64,000 nucleotides of DNA from positions 372,001 through 436,000 of the forward strand of contig NZ_FMYO01000001.1 in NCBI RefSeq assembly GCF_900096895.1. Direction: 5' to 3'. The notes under the pieces are model-generated. The model made no database searches. It was given only the letters and a program-made list of their open reading frames with translations, and had not been told where the DNA came from. This stretch comes from Acinetobacter kookii (GTDB taxonomy: Bacteria > Pseudomonadota > Gammaproteobacteria > Pseudomonadales > Moraxellaceae). The first letter of the stretch is position 1, and every line of letters starts with the position of its first letter. Below are positions 36,553-47,420 of the stretch, piece after piece. The position numbers and the translations under genes are program-made.

Positions 36553-36691
36553 ATGTCTCGTTTTTTGCTTATTTTGTAGACGAGTATATGTTAAAAAAAT
36601 AAAATTAGTGTAATTTTTCACACAGTTAGATCCCCAAATCACATTGCATGTTGAGGGAATCTATATTTACTTTTAAATGCTGCTGAACGTG

Positions 36692-36856
36692 TCAAATCCG
36701 TCCCGGTTCGAAATAACTGATTTTACTTCGATCAAAGGTCGTATAGGGACAGGCTTTAAAACTATGGAAATAGTGTTTGGCTTGAATGACATGCGAGCTG
36801 GTATTGTTCATCCAACCAATTCTTGGATCGTTGTTGGCCAAAGTAATACAATATGC
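36692..36856 (-). pseudogene. Unrecognised coding remnant in frame after the GH3 fragment
   Basis: After the stop at 36857-36859 the same minus-strand frame stays open for 54 codons to a TGA at 36692. The translation has protein-like composition (LANNDPRIGWMNNTS, KACPYTTFDRSKISYFEPG) but no start and no family I can name. It is probably the end of a gene lost in the same decay. Confidence 0.4.
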
Positions 36857-37276
36857 CTATTTGTGGCGTAATTTTGTTTGCTGCTGGGCATGAAAAATCA
36901 GGCTGGCAAATACATCAATGTGTTCAGGATGACACAGTGCACTACGCGCCAACTCATAATGAAAATTTTCTTTTAAGCGTTGATCTAAAGCAGCAGCACT
37001 GGGTTGTTTATGAATATTTCCTTCACTCAACATAATGTAATATGGCTTTTTCTTATTGCAATGCTCAATACCCAAAATACTGATGGGTAAATAATCCTCT
37101 TGCCTAAACTCTGCCAGAACTTTGACCGCCACGCTATGATCCAGTTTTTCACCCACCAAATCCACCGTCATTTTCCGGCCTAAAAAGCGGAAACATGGAA
37201 TAGCTTGATAAAAATCCACCACTTCCAGTTCATCATCAATGACATAGCGAATTAAGCCAGAACCCGTGGTAATCAC
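36857..37276 (-). pseudogene. GH3-family protein, C-terminal fragment
   Basis: 139 codons from a GTG that overlaps the end of the GNAT fragment. The sequence reads like the last quarter of a GH3 (auxin-responsive GH3-like, acyl-adenylating) protein: TTGSGLIRYVIDDELEVVDFY, IPCFRFLGR, DLVGEKL and the end LDQRLKENFHYELARS. The whole N-terminal adenylation domain, some 350-400 residues, is missing, so it cannot be functional as such. No promoter or ribosome binding site suits the GTG. It was probably joined to the GNAT fragment by a deletion. Confidence 0.65.
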
Positions 37277-37509
37277 CGGACTGAAACGGTAGAAAAGCCA
37301 ATAATTTGTTTGTTTTTAGGTTCAAAAATAAGGAAAACGCCGGTTTTTTCTAAAAAGTCACATTCAAAAATTTCATAACGTGTATTGGCATAATATTTTT
37401 GATAAATACCATACATACGCTTGAGTTCTTGGACTGTTACCTGGCTGCATTTCTTATATGCACTATAGGACTCATTTTTGAGCAGACGAATCAGCTTAAA
37501 TTCGATCAT
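37273..37509 (-). pseudogene. GNAT-like protein, N-terminal fragment
   Basis: 78 codons starting MIEFKLIRLLKN and reaching KTGVFLIFEPKNKQIIGFSTV, which resembles the first third of an acetyltransferase-like protein up to the beta-strand where a GNAT fold begins. It then runs three codons into foreign sequence and stops at TGA overlapping the GH3 fragment. The normal protein would be more than 200 residues. Family call is moderate; truncation is clear from the break in homology near 37280-37290. Confidence 0.55.
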
Positions 37510-37680
37510 GATTACTATTCCATGTGTAACCTTCTCTTTGGAAGGTGATATTGTTTTTGTTTTAACTGCTTTTTATACAAGTGTATTTATATAAAGCGTT
37601 GCCATTTTAGCGTTTAAAAAGTTGAGAAATCAAATAAAGTCAGATGAACTTCACAAAAAACAATAAACGCGAATCAATAA

Positions 37681-37706
37681 AAAACCCGGCCGAAGCCAGG
37701 TTTTTT
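37681..37706 (-). terminator. Terminator of clpB
   Basis: On the minus strand AACCTGGC-TTCG-GCCGGGTT with UUCG loop and T-run, 30 bases after the clpB stop. Confidence 0.92.
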
Positions 37707-37736
37707 CAATTTTTATCTTTCAGTAAAGACAAGTAA

Positions 37737-40319
37737 CTAACTTAATTTCATTTTCTCGAACTCGAGATGACCATTTTCACCCTTAACATGAATGGTATCT
37801 CCTGGGATAAATTCACCACCCAGGATTTTTTGAGCCAAGGTATTTTCAATTTGCTGCTGAATGGCACGTTTCAATGGACGAGCACCGTACACTGGATCAA
37901 AACCAGCTTCAATCAACTGATCAAACGCACTGTCATCCACTGTAAGTCTCATATCTTTTTCACTTAAACGTTCACGTAAACGCTCCAACTGGATGTCGGC
38001 AATACCACGAATTTGCGCTTTTTTCAGTGAATGGAACACAACCAACTCATCAATACGGTTAATAAATTCCGGACGGAAGTGTTGAGATACAGCACCCATT
38101 ACCACTGCACGAACTTCATCATCGGATGCGTTATCGCCCAATTCACGAACATCTTGTGAACCCAGATTGGAAGTCAACACAATCACCGTATTTTTAAAGT
38201 CCACTACACGGCCTTGCGAGTCGGTTAAACGACCATCATCCAGTACTTGCAGCAAAATGTTAAACACATCTGGATGCGCTTTCTCGACCTCATCGAACAA
38301 CACCACGCTATAAGGCTTACGGCGTACCGCTTCAGTCAAGATCCCGCCCTCTTCATAACCGACGTATCCCGGAGGCGCACCCACCAGACGGCTGACCGAA
38401 TGCTTCTCCATGAATTCACTCATGTCAATACGCACCATGGCATCATCACTGTCGAACAGGAAGTTTGCCAAAGCTTTGGTCAATTCGGTTTTACCTACCC
38501 CGGTTGGACCGAGGAACAGGAACGAACCACTTGGACGGTTCGGGTCAGACAAGCCTGCACGTGAACGGCGCACCGCATTGGACACAGCCACCACAGCTTC
38601 ATCCTGCCCAACCACACGGCTATGCAGGAATTCTTCCATATGCAGCAGTTTCTCGCGCTCACCTTGCAGCATTTTCGCAACTGGAATACCCGTTGCAGCA
38701 CTGACCACTTCGGCAATTTCATTTTCAGTGACTTTGGTACGGATCAGTTTCGGTTCCTCACCGTTTTCCTCTGCGACTTCTTCAGCAGCGAGACGTTTTT
38801 GCAATTCAGGAATCACCCCGTATTGCAAACGGCTGGCTTCTGCCAAATCACCTTCACGCTGGGCTTTTTCAAATGCGGTACGTGCCTTGTCCAGTTCCAC
38901 TTGCGCCTGACTGGTGCCTTCAACCAGCCGTTTTTCAGCAATCCACTGTTCTTCCAGATCACTGTACTCTTTCTGCACTTCGGCAATCTGTTTTTCCAGA
39001 TGTGAAACTTCTGCTTTGCTGCCTGAATCTTCATCCTGTTTCACCGCTTCCAACTGCATCTTCAACTGGATTAAACGGCGGTCCAAGCGGTCGAGTGGTT
39101 CAGGTTTGGAGTCAATTTCCATTTTAATCCGCGAAGCAGCTTCATCAATTAAATCAATGGCTTTATCCGGCAATTGACGGTCAGTGATGTAACGGTGAGA
39201 CATTTTCGCAGCAGCAATAATGGCTGAATCCAGAATTTGCACACCGTGATGGGTCGCATATTTTTCTTTTAAGCCACGCAGAATTGCAATGGTATCTTCA
39301 ACGCTTGGTTCATCGACCAATACTTTCTGGAAACGGCGTTCCAGTGCGGCATCTTTTTCAATGAACTGACGATATTCATCCAGCGTGGTTGCACCCACAC
39401 AGCGCAGCTCACCACGAGCCAATGCAGGCTTCAGCATATTGCCTGCATCCATGGCACCCTCACCCTTACCTGCGCCCACCAGGGTATGCAACTCATCAAT
39501 GAACAGGATGATTTCGCCTTCATGTTTGGCCAGGTCTTTCAGAACAGCTTTTAAGCGTTCTTCAAACTCACCGCGATATTTTGCACCCGCCAGCAATGAA
39601 CCCAAGTCCAGAGACAAAACGCGTTTACCTTTCAGGCCTTCCGGAACTTCACCATTGACAATACGCTGTGCCAAACCTTCAACAATCGCCGTTTTACCTA
39701 CACCAGGTTCACCAATCAGTACCGGATTGTTTTTGGTACGACGTGACAGTACCTGAATGGTACGTCGGATTTCTTCATCTCGGCCAATTACCGGGTCCAG
39801 TTTGCCGGACATGGCGCGTTCAGTTAAGTCTATAGTGTATTTATTGAGTGAATCACGTTGATCTTCATGGGTATTACTCATGACTTTTTCGTCACCTCGA
39901 ATTTTTTCAATCGCTTTGCGTAAACTTTCACTGGTTACGCCGACATTGTTGAGTAAAGTTTTGGTTGCACCGGTTTCCGCCAAAGCGAGTAGCACCCAGT
40001 CGGTAGATAAGAATTCATCTCCGGCTTTTTGGGCATAACTGTCTGCCAGATTCAAAGCGCGTACTGCTTCAGGATTAAGGTTGATATCTCCAGTCGGATT
40101 GGCAATGGTCGGTGCATCATTTAATGCTTGCTGCACTTTGGTTTGCAGATCACGCAGATTTGCCCCGGCTTGCTGAAACAGGCTGATATTGGCAGGCTCT
40201 TCCAGTAGCACCGATAAAATATGGATACCCGCGATGGCAGTATGGTCTTTACCCATGGCCAGAGATTGAGCATCTGATAGAGCTTGCTGCAAGCGGTTTG
40301 TAAATTTTTCAAAACGCAT
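37737..40319 (-). CDS. clpB: Disaggregase chaperone ClpB
   Basis: AAA+ hexamer that, with DnaK, pulls proteins out of aggregates. 860 residues from ATG 40319 ([14 protein letters not shown]); an ATG-free extension to 40334 adds five residues without support. N domain about 1-145, first Walker [10 protein letters not shown] (about 205-213) with [11 protein letters not shown], coiled-coil middle domain about 405-525, second Walker [10 protein letters not shown] (about 605-613) with [12 protein letters not shown], and sensor [10 protein letters not shown] near the end. A sigma-32 promoter match stands 39 bases upstream. Confidence 0.97.
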   Translation of the reverse strand: MRFEKFTNRLQQALSDAQSLAMGKDHTAIAGIHILSVLLEEPANISLFQQAGANLRDLQTKVQQALNDAPTIANPTGDINLNPEAVRALNLADSYAQKAGDEFLSTDWVLLALAETGATKTLLNNVGVTSESLRKAIEKIRGDEKVMSNTHEDQRDSLNKYTIDLTERAMSGKLDPVIGRDEEIRRTIQVLSRRTKNNPVLIGEPGVGKTAIVEGLAQRIVNGEVPEGLKGKRVLSLDLGSLLAGAKYRGEFEERLKAVLKDLAKHEGEIILFIDELHTLVGAGKGEGAMDAGNMLKPALARGELRCVGATTLDEYRQFIEKDAALERRFQKVLVDEPSVEDTIAILRGLKEKYATHHGVQILDSAIIAAAKMSHRYITDRQLPDKAIDLIDEAASRIKMEIDSKPEPLDRLDRRLIQLKMQLEAVKQDEDSGSKAEVSHLEKQIAEVQKEYSDLEEQWIAEKRLVEGTSQAQVELDKARTAFEKAQREGDLAEASRLQYGVIPELQKRLAAEEVAEENGEEPKLIRTKVTENEIAEVVSAATGIPVAKMLQGEREKLLHMEEFLHSRVVGQDEAVVAVSNAVRRSRAGLSDPNRPSGSFLFLGPTGVGKTELTKALANFLFDSDDAMVRIDMSEFMEKHSVSRLVGAPPGYVGYEEGGILTEAVRRKPYSVVLFDEVEKAHPDVFNILLQVLDDGRLTDSQGRVVDFKNTVIVLTSNLGSQDVRELGDNASDDEVRAVVMGAVSQHFRPEFINRIDELVVFHSLKKAQIRGIADIQLERLRERLSEKDMRLTVDDSAFDQLIEAGFDPVYGARPLKRAIQQQIENTLAQKILGGEFIPGDTIHVKGENGHLEFEKMKLS

Positions 40320-40357
40320 TCTTATTTTCCTCACAACAAATTTTGTACTTGGATAAA

Positions 40358-40384
40358 AGATGGGAATGGTTTGATATTTTTCAA
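40358..40384 (-). promoter_or_regulatory. Sigma-32 (heat-shock) promoter of clpB
   Basis: On the minus strand TTGAAA, a 14-base spacer, then CCCATCT, against the sigma-32 consensus TTGAAA-N11-16-CCCATNT: an exact match. The -10 box lies 38 bases before the clpB start. Confidence 0.8.
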
Positions 40385-40730
40385 TAATATTTTTAAAAAA
40401 TATTTTTAAATTTCAATAACTAATATAATTAAAGTTAAATATAAACCTTAATTATAATATGGGTATTTAAGCTAATTTTTTCAAGTTCATTTAGGACATT
40501 TATGTATGAAATTTTATTCCATATATATTTTTATATCTTTTAGAGAAATGTCATGAGAGTTTATAAAAGTTCATTTTGACTGTGAGTCAATTCATTTGCT
40601 TGATGAACCTTCTAGGCCTTAAGGTTTGGAGGAAAAGATCTATTAAAATGCTATAGATTATTTTTAAATCTTTACCGGGATAGAATCTTTTTTCTTTATT
40701 AGTATTTTTTAATGCTGATGCAGCATAAAA
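40385..40730. other. AT-rich intergenic region between osmC-type gene and clpB
   Basis: About 350 very AT-rich bases upstream of the clpB promoter. Only tiny open frames without ribosome binding sites are present. I see no repeat, tRNA or known RNA; a small RNA cannot be excluded. Confidence 0.5.
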
Positions 40731-40756
40731 ATGGCAATCCGGAAATGAATTGCCAT
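40731..40756 (-). terminator. Terminator of the OsmC-family gene
   Basis: On the minus strand ATGGCAAT/ATTGCCAT with a 10-base loop, followed by TTTTTATG. Confidence 0.8.
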
Positions 40757-40766
40757 CTAAAGTTTA

Positions 40767-41189
40767 TTATTCCACTTCAATAATTTCAAAATCGTGGGTA
40801 ATTTCCACACCACCATCCGATAACATTTTACTTGCAGAACAATATTTTTCAGCTGAAAGTTCAACTGCTTTAGCGACCTGTTTTTCTTTGACTGCTTTAC
40901 CCGTTACCACAAAATGTAAATGGATTTTGGTAAACACGGCTGGGATGCTATCCGCACGTTCAGCCTTGAGCTGACACACGACATCCGTCACATCTTGGCG
41001 TGATTTTTTTAAAATCGTCACAATATCAAAGGAAGCACACCCACCAAGTCCCATTAATATCAATTCCATAGGACGTGGTCCACGGTTTTGACCGCCATAT
41101 GCCTCAGCCCCATCCATCACGATTTGGTGACCACTTTCCGATTTTGCCTCAAAAGCAACATTCTCTAGCCAATGAACGCTTGTTTGCAT
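40767..41189 (-). CDS. OsmC-family protein, YhfA-like
   Basis: 140 residues with the OsmC fold: N-terminal strand pair HQIVMDGAEAYGG, RGPRPMELILMGLGGCASFDIVTILKK with the first redox cysteine, and KAVELSAEKYCSASKMLSDGGVEI with the second. The two cysteines mark peroxide-reducing OsmC/Ohr relatives; this subgroup (YhfA) has no proven substrate. CAGG site before ATG 41189. Divergent from the Crp/Vfr gene. Confidence 0.88.
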   Translation of the reverse strand: MQTSVHWLENVAFEAKSESGHQIVMDGAEAYGGQNRGPRPMELILMGLGGCASFDIVTILKKSRQDVTDVVCQLKAERADSIPAVFTKIHLHFVVTGKAVKEKQVAKAVELSAEKYCSASKMLSDGGVEITHDFEIIEVE

Positions 41190-41336
41190 TGCAACTACCT
41201 GAAAAAAACTATAAATTTACGATGTACCTGTACACTAACATAAATTGAGTTGAGAAGGAATTTCAGCTCTTCTGTGTGACAAGTTCACTTTAGGTCTTGT
41301 GCGATCTATTAATTATCCATATTCGGAACCGTTAGC

Positions 41337-42044
41337 ATGACTTCAAACTTTTCACAACTTAGCACTGATGCACTGTCTCCAGGTCAACTTCCAGAGTCAG
41401 TGAAAGCATTATTAAAACGTGCCTATATAAATCGTTATCCAAAACGCACTGCAATTGTAGATGCAGGCTCAGAATCAAAATCGCTTTATTTGATTTTAAA
41501 AGGTTCAGTTTCCATTATTTTACGTGAAGATGATGAACGTGAAATTGTAGTTGCTTATTTGAATGCTGGAGACTTTTTTGGGGAAATGGGTCTTTTTGAA
41601 GCAAATCCACAACGTACTGCAGAAGTTCGTACACGTGACGTATGTGAAATTGCCGAAATCACTTATGAAAACTTCCACGAATTAAGCAAACAGTATCCAG
41701 ACCTGAGCTATGCCGTATTTGCCCAGCTTGTACGTCGCTTAAAAAATACGACACGTAAAGTGACTGACCTGGCATTTATTGATGTATCTGGCCGTATTGC
41801 ACGCTGCCTGATTGACCTTTCTTCACAACCAGAAGCCATGATTTTACCAAATGGCCGCCAAATCCGTATTACCCGTCAGGAAATTGGCCGTATTGTGGGT
41901 TGTTCGCGTGAAATGGTCGGCCGTGTCCTAAAAACACTGGAAGAACAAGGCATGATCCAGACCGATGGTAAAGCCATCCTGATTTATGATGTTTCTGCTG
42001 AAGAAAATGATGCGTCTTTAGAAGACGAGGATGATGAAGAATAA
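41337..42044 (+). CDS. vfr: Crp/Vfr-family cyclic-AMP receptor regulator
   Basis: 235 residues. N-terminal cyclic-nucleotide domain with the phosphate-binding cassette FFGEMGLFEANPQRTAEVRTRD (Arg and Thr contacts of cAMP binders kept), a long C-helix, and a helix-turn-helix ITRQEIGRIVGCSREMVGRVLKTLEEQ (about 181-207) of CRP type. Close in pattern to Pseudomonas Vfr and E. coli Crp. The C-terminal tail ENDASLEDEDDEE is acidic and longer than in Crp. It likely controls carbon use, pili or surface traits; targets are inferred. Ends in its own terminator. Confidence 0.92.
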   Translation: MTSNFSQLSTDALSPGQLPESVKALLKRAYINRYPKRTAIVDAGSESKSLYLILKGSVSIILREDDEREIVVAYLNAGDFFGEMGLFEANPQRTAEVRTRDVCEIAEITYENFHELSKQYPDLSYAVFAQLVRRLKNTTRKVTDLAFIDVSGRIARCLIDLSSQPEAMILPNGRQIRITRQEIGRIVGCSREMVGRVLKTLEEQGMIQTDGKAILIYDVSAEENDASLEDEDDEE

Positions 42045-42063
42045 ATTTTCTTCCATTCACCCT

Positions 42064-42089
42064 AAAAGCAAATCCTGAGATTTGCTTTT
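42064..42089 (+). terminator. Terminator after the Crp/Vfr gene
   Basis: Stem AAAGCAAAT/ATTTGCTTT with a 6-base loop and T-run, 20 bases after the stop. Confidence 0.92.
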
Positions 42090-42227
42090 TTTATGTCTAT
42101 ATTTCTGAGCTGTTCTTTTTAAATTTTTATGACAACTTTAAAACAATTCATGATTTAACGCCGATCCAAAAATCAGTTAGCCTAATGCACGATTTCAAAC
42201 TTGATAAAAATTAAAGGATCCACCTTT

Positions 42228-43277
42228 ATGCGACTCAAACCTTTAGCCAACACCGGGATTCTGCTTCCTGAAATTTGTTTGGGCACCATGACCTTTGGCG
42301 AACAAAATACCCAGGCAGAAGCCTTTCAGCAACTTGAATATGCCCTGGATCAGGGATTATTTTTCTGGGATACCGCAGAAATGTATCCGGTACCGCCAAA
42401 GCCTGAAACTCAAGGAGCAACTGAAACCATCCTGGGCAACTGGATTGCACAGCGTGGTCAGCGCGACCAGCTGTTCATTGCTTCAAAAATTGCCGGTCCT
42501 TCACAAGGCGGCAGCCATATCCGTGACGGCAAAACCCGCTTTACTGCAGCTGAGATTAGCTCGGCACTTGATGGTTCCTTAAAACGTTTACAAAGCGATT
42601 ATATCGACCTGTATCAGTTACATTGGCCACAACGCCCAACCAATTTCTTTGGCAAGCTTGGCTATGGCAACACAGAAGCGCAAAACCAGCAGCAAGTCAC
42701 TGCCCTGGAAGAAACCTTAAGTGCCTTAAGTGATGAAATTAAAAAAGGCCGTATCCGTTATATCGGGCTGTCTAATGAAACCCCGTGGGGAACTTTAAAG
42801 TTTTTACATCTGGCTGAAAAATTAGGCCTGGAAAAATTTGTCAGCGTACAAAACCCTTATAACCTGCTGAACCGGACTTATGAAATTGGCATGTCTGAAA
42901 TTGCCCATTATGAAAATGTCGGCTTACTTGCTTACTCACCTCTCGCTTTTGGTTACCTGACCGGTAAATTCCGTCATGGCGCTCGTCCAGCCAATGCACG
43001 GGTTACCCTATTTTCCCGTTTTAGCCGTTATAGCAATCCTGAAAGTGAATGGGCAAACGAACAGTATGCTCAGCTTGCAGAACGGCATGGTTTAACCCTG
43101 ACCCAACTGGCATTGGCATTTATCAAGCAGCAATTCTTTGTGACCAGTACCATTATTGGAGCTACCAATCTGGATCAACTGAAAGAAAATATTCAGGCTT
43201 TTGAGATTGATTTATCGGCAGAAATTTTACAGGGCATTGAAGAAATTCACCGCCAGCAGCCGAATCCAGCACCATAG
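42228..43277 (+). CDS. tas: Aldo/keto reductase, Tas-like
   Basis: 349 residues from ATG 42228 (AAAGGA ribosome binding site 10 bases upstream). It matches E. coli Tas along its length: LGTMTFGEQNTQAEAFQQL, AEMYPVPPKPETQGATE, ASKIAGPSQGG, DYIDLYQLHWPQRPTNFFGKLGY, SNETPWGTL, VQNPYNLLNR, FSRFSRY and GATNLDQLKENI. Catalytic Asp/Tyr/Lys/His are recognisable (DTAEMY, SK, HW). NADPH-dependent; Tas was found as a suppressor of tyrosine auxotrophy in starving cells, its substrate is unclear. Confidence 0.93.
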   Translation: MRLKPLANTGILLPEICLGTMTFGEQNTQAEAFQQLEYALDQGLFFWDTAEMYPVPPKPETQGATETILGNWIAQRGQRDQLFIASKIAGPSQGGSHIRDGKTRFTAAEISSALDGSLKRLQSDYIDLYQLHWPQRPTNFFGKLGYGNTEAQNQQQVTALEETLSALSDEIKKGRIRYIGLSNETPWGTLKFLHLAEKLGLEKFVSVQNPYNLLNRTYEIGMSEIAHYENVGLLAYSPLAFGYLTGKFRHGARPANARVTLFSRFSRYSNPESEWANEQYAQLAERHGLTLTQLALAFIKQQFFVTSTIIGATNLDQLKENIQAFEIDLSAEILQGIEEIHRQQPNPAP

Positions 43278-43365
43278 ATATTTCGCCGCAACTCATTAAG
43301 GTGAAGTGTTGCTTCACCTGCGTCAAATAACTTATATTCTTTAAAATCAAAAACTTTGCATACAA

Positions 43366-43392
43366 AAAAAGGATGCAATAAGCATCCTTTTT
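43366..43392. terminator. Bidirectional terminator between tas and M48 protease gene
   Basis: Perfect stem AAAAAGGATGC/GCATCCTTTTT with a 5-base loop. A second perfect hairpin without T-run (AGGTGAAG/CTTCACCT, 43299-43319) lies just after tas. Confidence 0.9.
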
Positions 43393-43405
43393 GCTTAACG
43401 ACTAA

Positions 43406-44182
43406 TTAACGTCTGTTATAGATGGCTTGAGCAGCTGGTAAGTTTTTACGCATTGCTTCAATACGCTGACCATTTGAAGGGTGAGTCGACAGGAAGGATG
43501 TACCGCCCGCACCTTCCAACTTGTTCATTTTTTCCCAAAGCGTGATTGCGGCTTGCGGATTATAACCGGCACGCGCCATCAACATCAAACCACCTTGGTC
43601 AGCACGGCTTTCAAGGCTACGTGAATAGGGTAAACCCACACCCACCTGTGCACCTAACTGAGCTGCTGCTGCACCCAATTGACCGACATTATTGCCTGCA
43701 TAGCCCAAACCAATGTTTAACGCCAGGTCTGTTAAAGCCTGTGCACCAATTTTTTGTTTAGAATGTTCTTCCAAGGCATGCACCATTTCATGGCCCATCA
43801 CCGCTGCAATTTCAGCATCGGTCAGATTTAACTTATTTACAATACCAGTGTAAAACACCACTTTACCGCCTGGTGCCACATAAGCATTGATCTGGTCTGA
43901 CTTCAGCACAGCCAATTGCCAGTCGAACTTTTGGCCTGTCTGGTTGATTTGGTCGCCATAAGGTTTTAGACGTAAAAATACCGAATTAATTCGCTTATAA
44001 GTCGCAGATGAAGTATCTAAGGTTTTATTGGCACTCGCTTCCTGAACAGTCTTATTAAAGCCCTGCGCAGCAGTAACATTTAATGTGGATGAGTCTGCCC
44101 CTGCCATGTCCGCTACAGTAGTACAACCGGAAATCGTGATTACACTTGCTGCACACAAACTTAAAATCAGCTTGCTGTTCAT
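43406..44182 (-). CDS. M48-family metallopeptidase lipoprotein
   Basis: 258 residues from ATG 44182, preceded by GGTGGAG. N-terminal lipoprotein signal MNSKLILSLCAASVITISGCTT with lipobox SGC. Zinc site HEMVHALEEHSKQ (HExxH) and downstream SRSLESRADQGGLMLMARAGYNP supplying the third ligand Glu; a STHPSNGQRIEAM end is typical of the BepA/LoiP group. Predicted envelope protease for quality control of outer-membrane proteins; the substrate is inferred. Alone between two terminators. Confidence 0.92.
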   Translation of the reverse strand: MNSKLILSLCAASVITISGCTTVADMAGADSSTLNVTAAQGFNKTVQEASANKTLDTSSATYKRINSVFLRLKPYGDQINQTGQKFDWQLAVLKSDQINAYVAPGGKVVFYTGIVNKLNLTDAEIAAVMGHEMVHALEEHSKQKIGAQALTDLALNIGLGYAGNNVGQLGAAAAQLGAQVGVGLPYSRSLESRADQGGLMLMARAGYNPQAAITLWEKMNKLEGAGGTSFLSTHPSNGQRIEAMRKNLPAAQAIYNRR

Positions 44183-44295
44183 TATAATAATCTCCACCTT
44201 GAAAATAGATATCTCTTTTCAAGAGATTATATGAAATAGTGGATAATCTTTAAATTAATATTATCTCCACAATCATATCATTTATGTAAACAGGC

Positions 44296-44607
44296 TTATT
44301 TAAGAAATTGAAAACTAAGCCAATAAATTAAACACAAAACATTCAGCCCTAAATATATCTGGCAAAGTGGTTTAATTTTCTGTTCCAGTTGTTCATTTTT
44401 GCGCTTAAAAAATAAAAACGCATTTTGAATAAGCACGACCGGAACCAAAATACATGCAACGATGACACTTAATCCAATGAACGCCGCATTAATAATTGCG
44501 GGATCCTGTGTTTGTGCCTGAATAACCAGCATGGCAATCGTCGGTGCACCACCCATTGCAAACAGTAATGAATAAAACATCGTCGCTGATATATTTTTAT
44601 GCATCAT
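44296..44607 (-). CDS. Small membrane protein, unknown function
   Basis: 103 residues from ATG 44607 (AAGG six bases upstream; the TTG at 44613 is less likely). Three hydrophobic segments: ATMFYSLLFAMGGAPTIAMLV, AAFIGLSVIVACILVPVVLI and IYLGLNVLCLIYWLSF, with a basic loop RKNEQLEQKIK between helix 2 and 3. I do not recognise the family. Isolated, with about 110 bases to the protease gene on one side and 140 to the purA terminator on the other. Confidence 0.65.
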   Translation of the reverse strand: MMHKNISATMFYSLLFAMGGAPTIAMLVIQAQTQDPAIINAAFIGLSVIVACILVPVVLIQNAFLFFKRKNEQLEQKIKPLCQIYLGLNVLCLIYWLSFQFLK

Positions 44608-44744
44608 GCACAACCTTGTATTTGTTTTATATTTGACATTCTAGCAAGTGCAAGTGAATTAAACAGTATGCCTAGATGCAACTTTAGTCTGGCAAAACAG
44701 TCTGCATACTGGTCGTAGATATATTTTCTAAATAAAACGGGCAC

Positions 44745-44773
44745 AAAAAAGCCCCACAATTGCGGGGCTTTTT
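44745..44773 (-). terminator. Terminator of hisZ-purA
   Basis: Stem AAAAAGCCCC/GGGGCTTTTT with an 8-base loop and T-run on both strands, 22 bases after the purA stop. Confidence 0.92.
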
Positions 44774-44795
44774 ATACGTCCTGATTCTTGGCAGA

Positions 44796-46130
<1,335 letters not shown>

Positions 46131-46185
46131 TCATGCTGTTAAAATAGAAAACACAACTGAATGACATGAACATCCAGTTCTGCGA

Positions 46186-47352
46186 TTAAATCGGTTCGAC
46201 TGTCCACTCACCCGCCTTGTTCACCAACTGGTGAGTCGCAAACGGAATCGAGTTTAAATCATCATTACCTAATAACTGAATCACACTTAAGCCTTGTGCA
46301 CGCAGAGCAGCGATTGCATCAAGCAATGCTTTATCTGTACCTTTCGGTGCAACAACTTTTTGAACCTGTTTGAACTGACCTGCACTGAGTGCATATAAGT
46401 CACAAGAGAAGCCAGTTGCCGGGCGCGCGCGTCCAAAGTGTTCGCCAATACCGTCATAACGACCACCTTGAGCCAGCGGTGCTGCACGGTTTGGCGCATA
46501 GACGGCATACATTAAACCGGTGTGGTAGTGATATGAACGAAGTTCTACAACATCAATACCAATATGCAAGTCTGGCCAACGTGCCTGAATTTCAGATCGG
46601 GTCGTTTTTACTGCATCAAATGCCTGTTTAAATGCCGGGTCTGCAATAATTTCAGCACTGAGGTTGGCTTCTAAAGCATCCAAATCACTTGAAAAACGAC
46701 CGAGTGTGTAAAAATCTGCACCGAATTTTAAATCTTGGGTAAATTCAGCCAGTTCAGGCAAGGCTTTGCGCTGGTAAAGATCCGAAAGCTGATTTTCTTC
46801 CGCCTTGGTTAAACCAGCGTGTTTAACCAGACTGCGGAACAAGCCCACATGACCTAAATCCAGATGGATGCCATCCGCAAAGCTTGCTGTTTTCAATAAG
46901 TTGAGCATCACGTCAATCATTTCGACGTCAGCATCAATACTGTCTGAACCAAAAAGTTCCGCACCCAGTTGCAGCGGTGCACGCGTGGTATTAAAACCTT
47001 GAGGCTTGGTGTGTAAAACCGTGCCAGCGTAGCAATAACGCGCTACACCTTCGACCGGATATACATGCGCATCGATACGGGCCACTTGCGGTGTCATATC
47101 GGCACGCACACCCAGCAAACGGCCAGAAAGCTGGTCGATGACTTTAAAAGTGGCTAAGTCTAAATCTTGATTCGATTCTGAAAGAGAAGAAAGAGATTCG
47201 ATGTATTCGATAAATGGCGTGTACACCAGCTGATAACCTCGAGATGCGAGGAAATCCAATGCTTCACGGCGCAAAGCTTCTATTACTTGCGCTTGTTCTG
47301 GTAATACATCAGCTACACCATCAGGTAATAACCATGTCTCTGAAATGGGCAT
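46186..47352 (-). CDS. hisZ: ATP phosphoribosyltransferase regulatory subunit HisZ
   Basis: Catalytically dead relative of histidyl-tRNA synthetase that activates short-form HisG in histidine synthesis. 388 residues. Class II-like core: PEQAQVIEALRREALDFLASRGYQLVYTPFIEY, RVRADMTPQVAR-type segment LLGVRADMTPQVARIDAH, RYCYAGTVLHT, and GGRYDGIGEHFGRARPATGFS. It lacks the tRNA anticodon domain. Weak ribosome binding site before ATG 47352. Implies that hisG elsewhere encodes the short form. Confidence 0.94.
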   Translation of the reverse strand: MPISETWLLPDGVADVLPEQAQVIEALRREALDFLASRGYQLVYTPFIEYIESLSSLSESNQDLDLATFKVIDQLSGRLLGVRADMTPQVARIDAHVYPVEGVARYCYAGTVLHTKPQGFNTTRAPLQLGAELFGSDSIDADVEMIDVMLNLLKTASFADGIHLDLGHVGLFRSLVKHAGLTKAEENQLSDLYQRKALPELAEFTQDLKFGADFYTLGRFSSDLDALEANLSAEIIADPAFKQAFDAVKTTRSEIQARWPDLHIGIDVVELRSYHYHTGLMYAVYAPNRAAPLAQGGRYDGIGEHFGRARPATGFSCDLYALSAGQFKQVQKVVAPKGTDKALLDAIAALRAQGLSVIQLLGNDDLNSIPFATHQLVNKAGEWTVEPI

Positions 47353-47398
47353 GTTGTAAACCTAAATACTTGTCAGCGCGGAAGTAATCCGCATAAAA

Positions 47399-47420
47399 AA
47401 ATCGGGAGCACACCCGATTT
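47399..47420 (-). terminator. Terminator upstream of hisZ
   Basis: Stem AAATCGGG/CCCGATTT with a 6-base loop and seven T on the minus strand, ending 40 bases before the hisZ start. It blocks transcription coming from the hydrolase side. Confidence 0.88.

Noticed and set aside
36705..36725. GTTCGAA motif resembling a tRNA T-arm
   Set aside because: No cloverleaf can be built around it; it belongs to the protein-like remnant on the minus strand.
36677..36871. Plus-strand 64-codon open frame
   Set aside because: It is opposite the minus-strand remnant, which has the more protein-like translation; no start signal.
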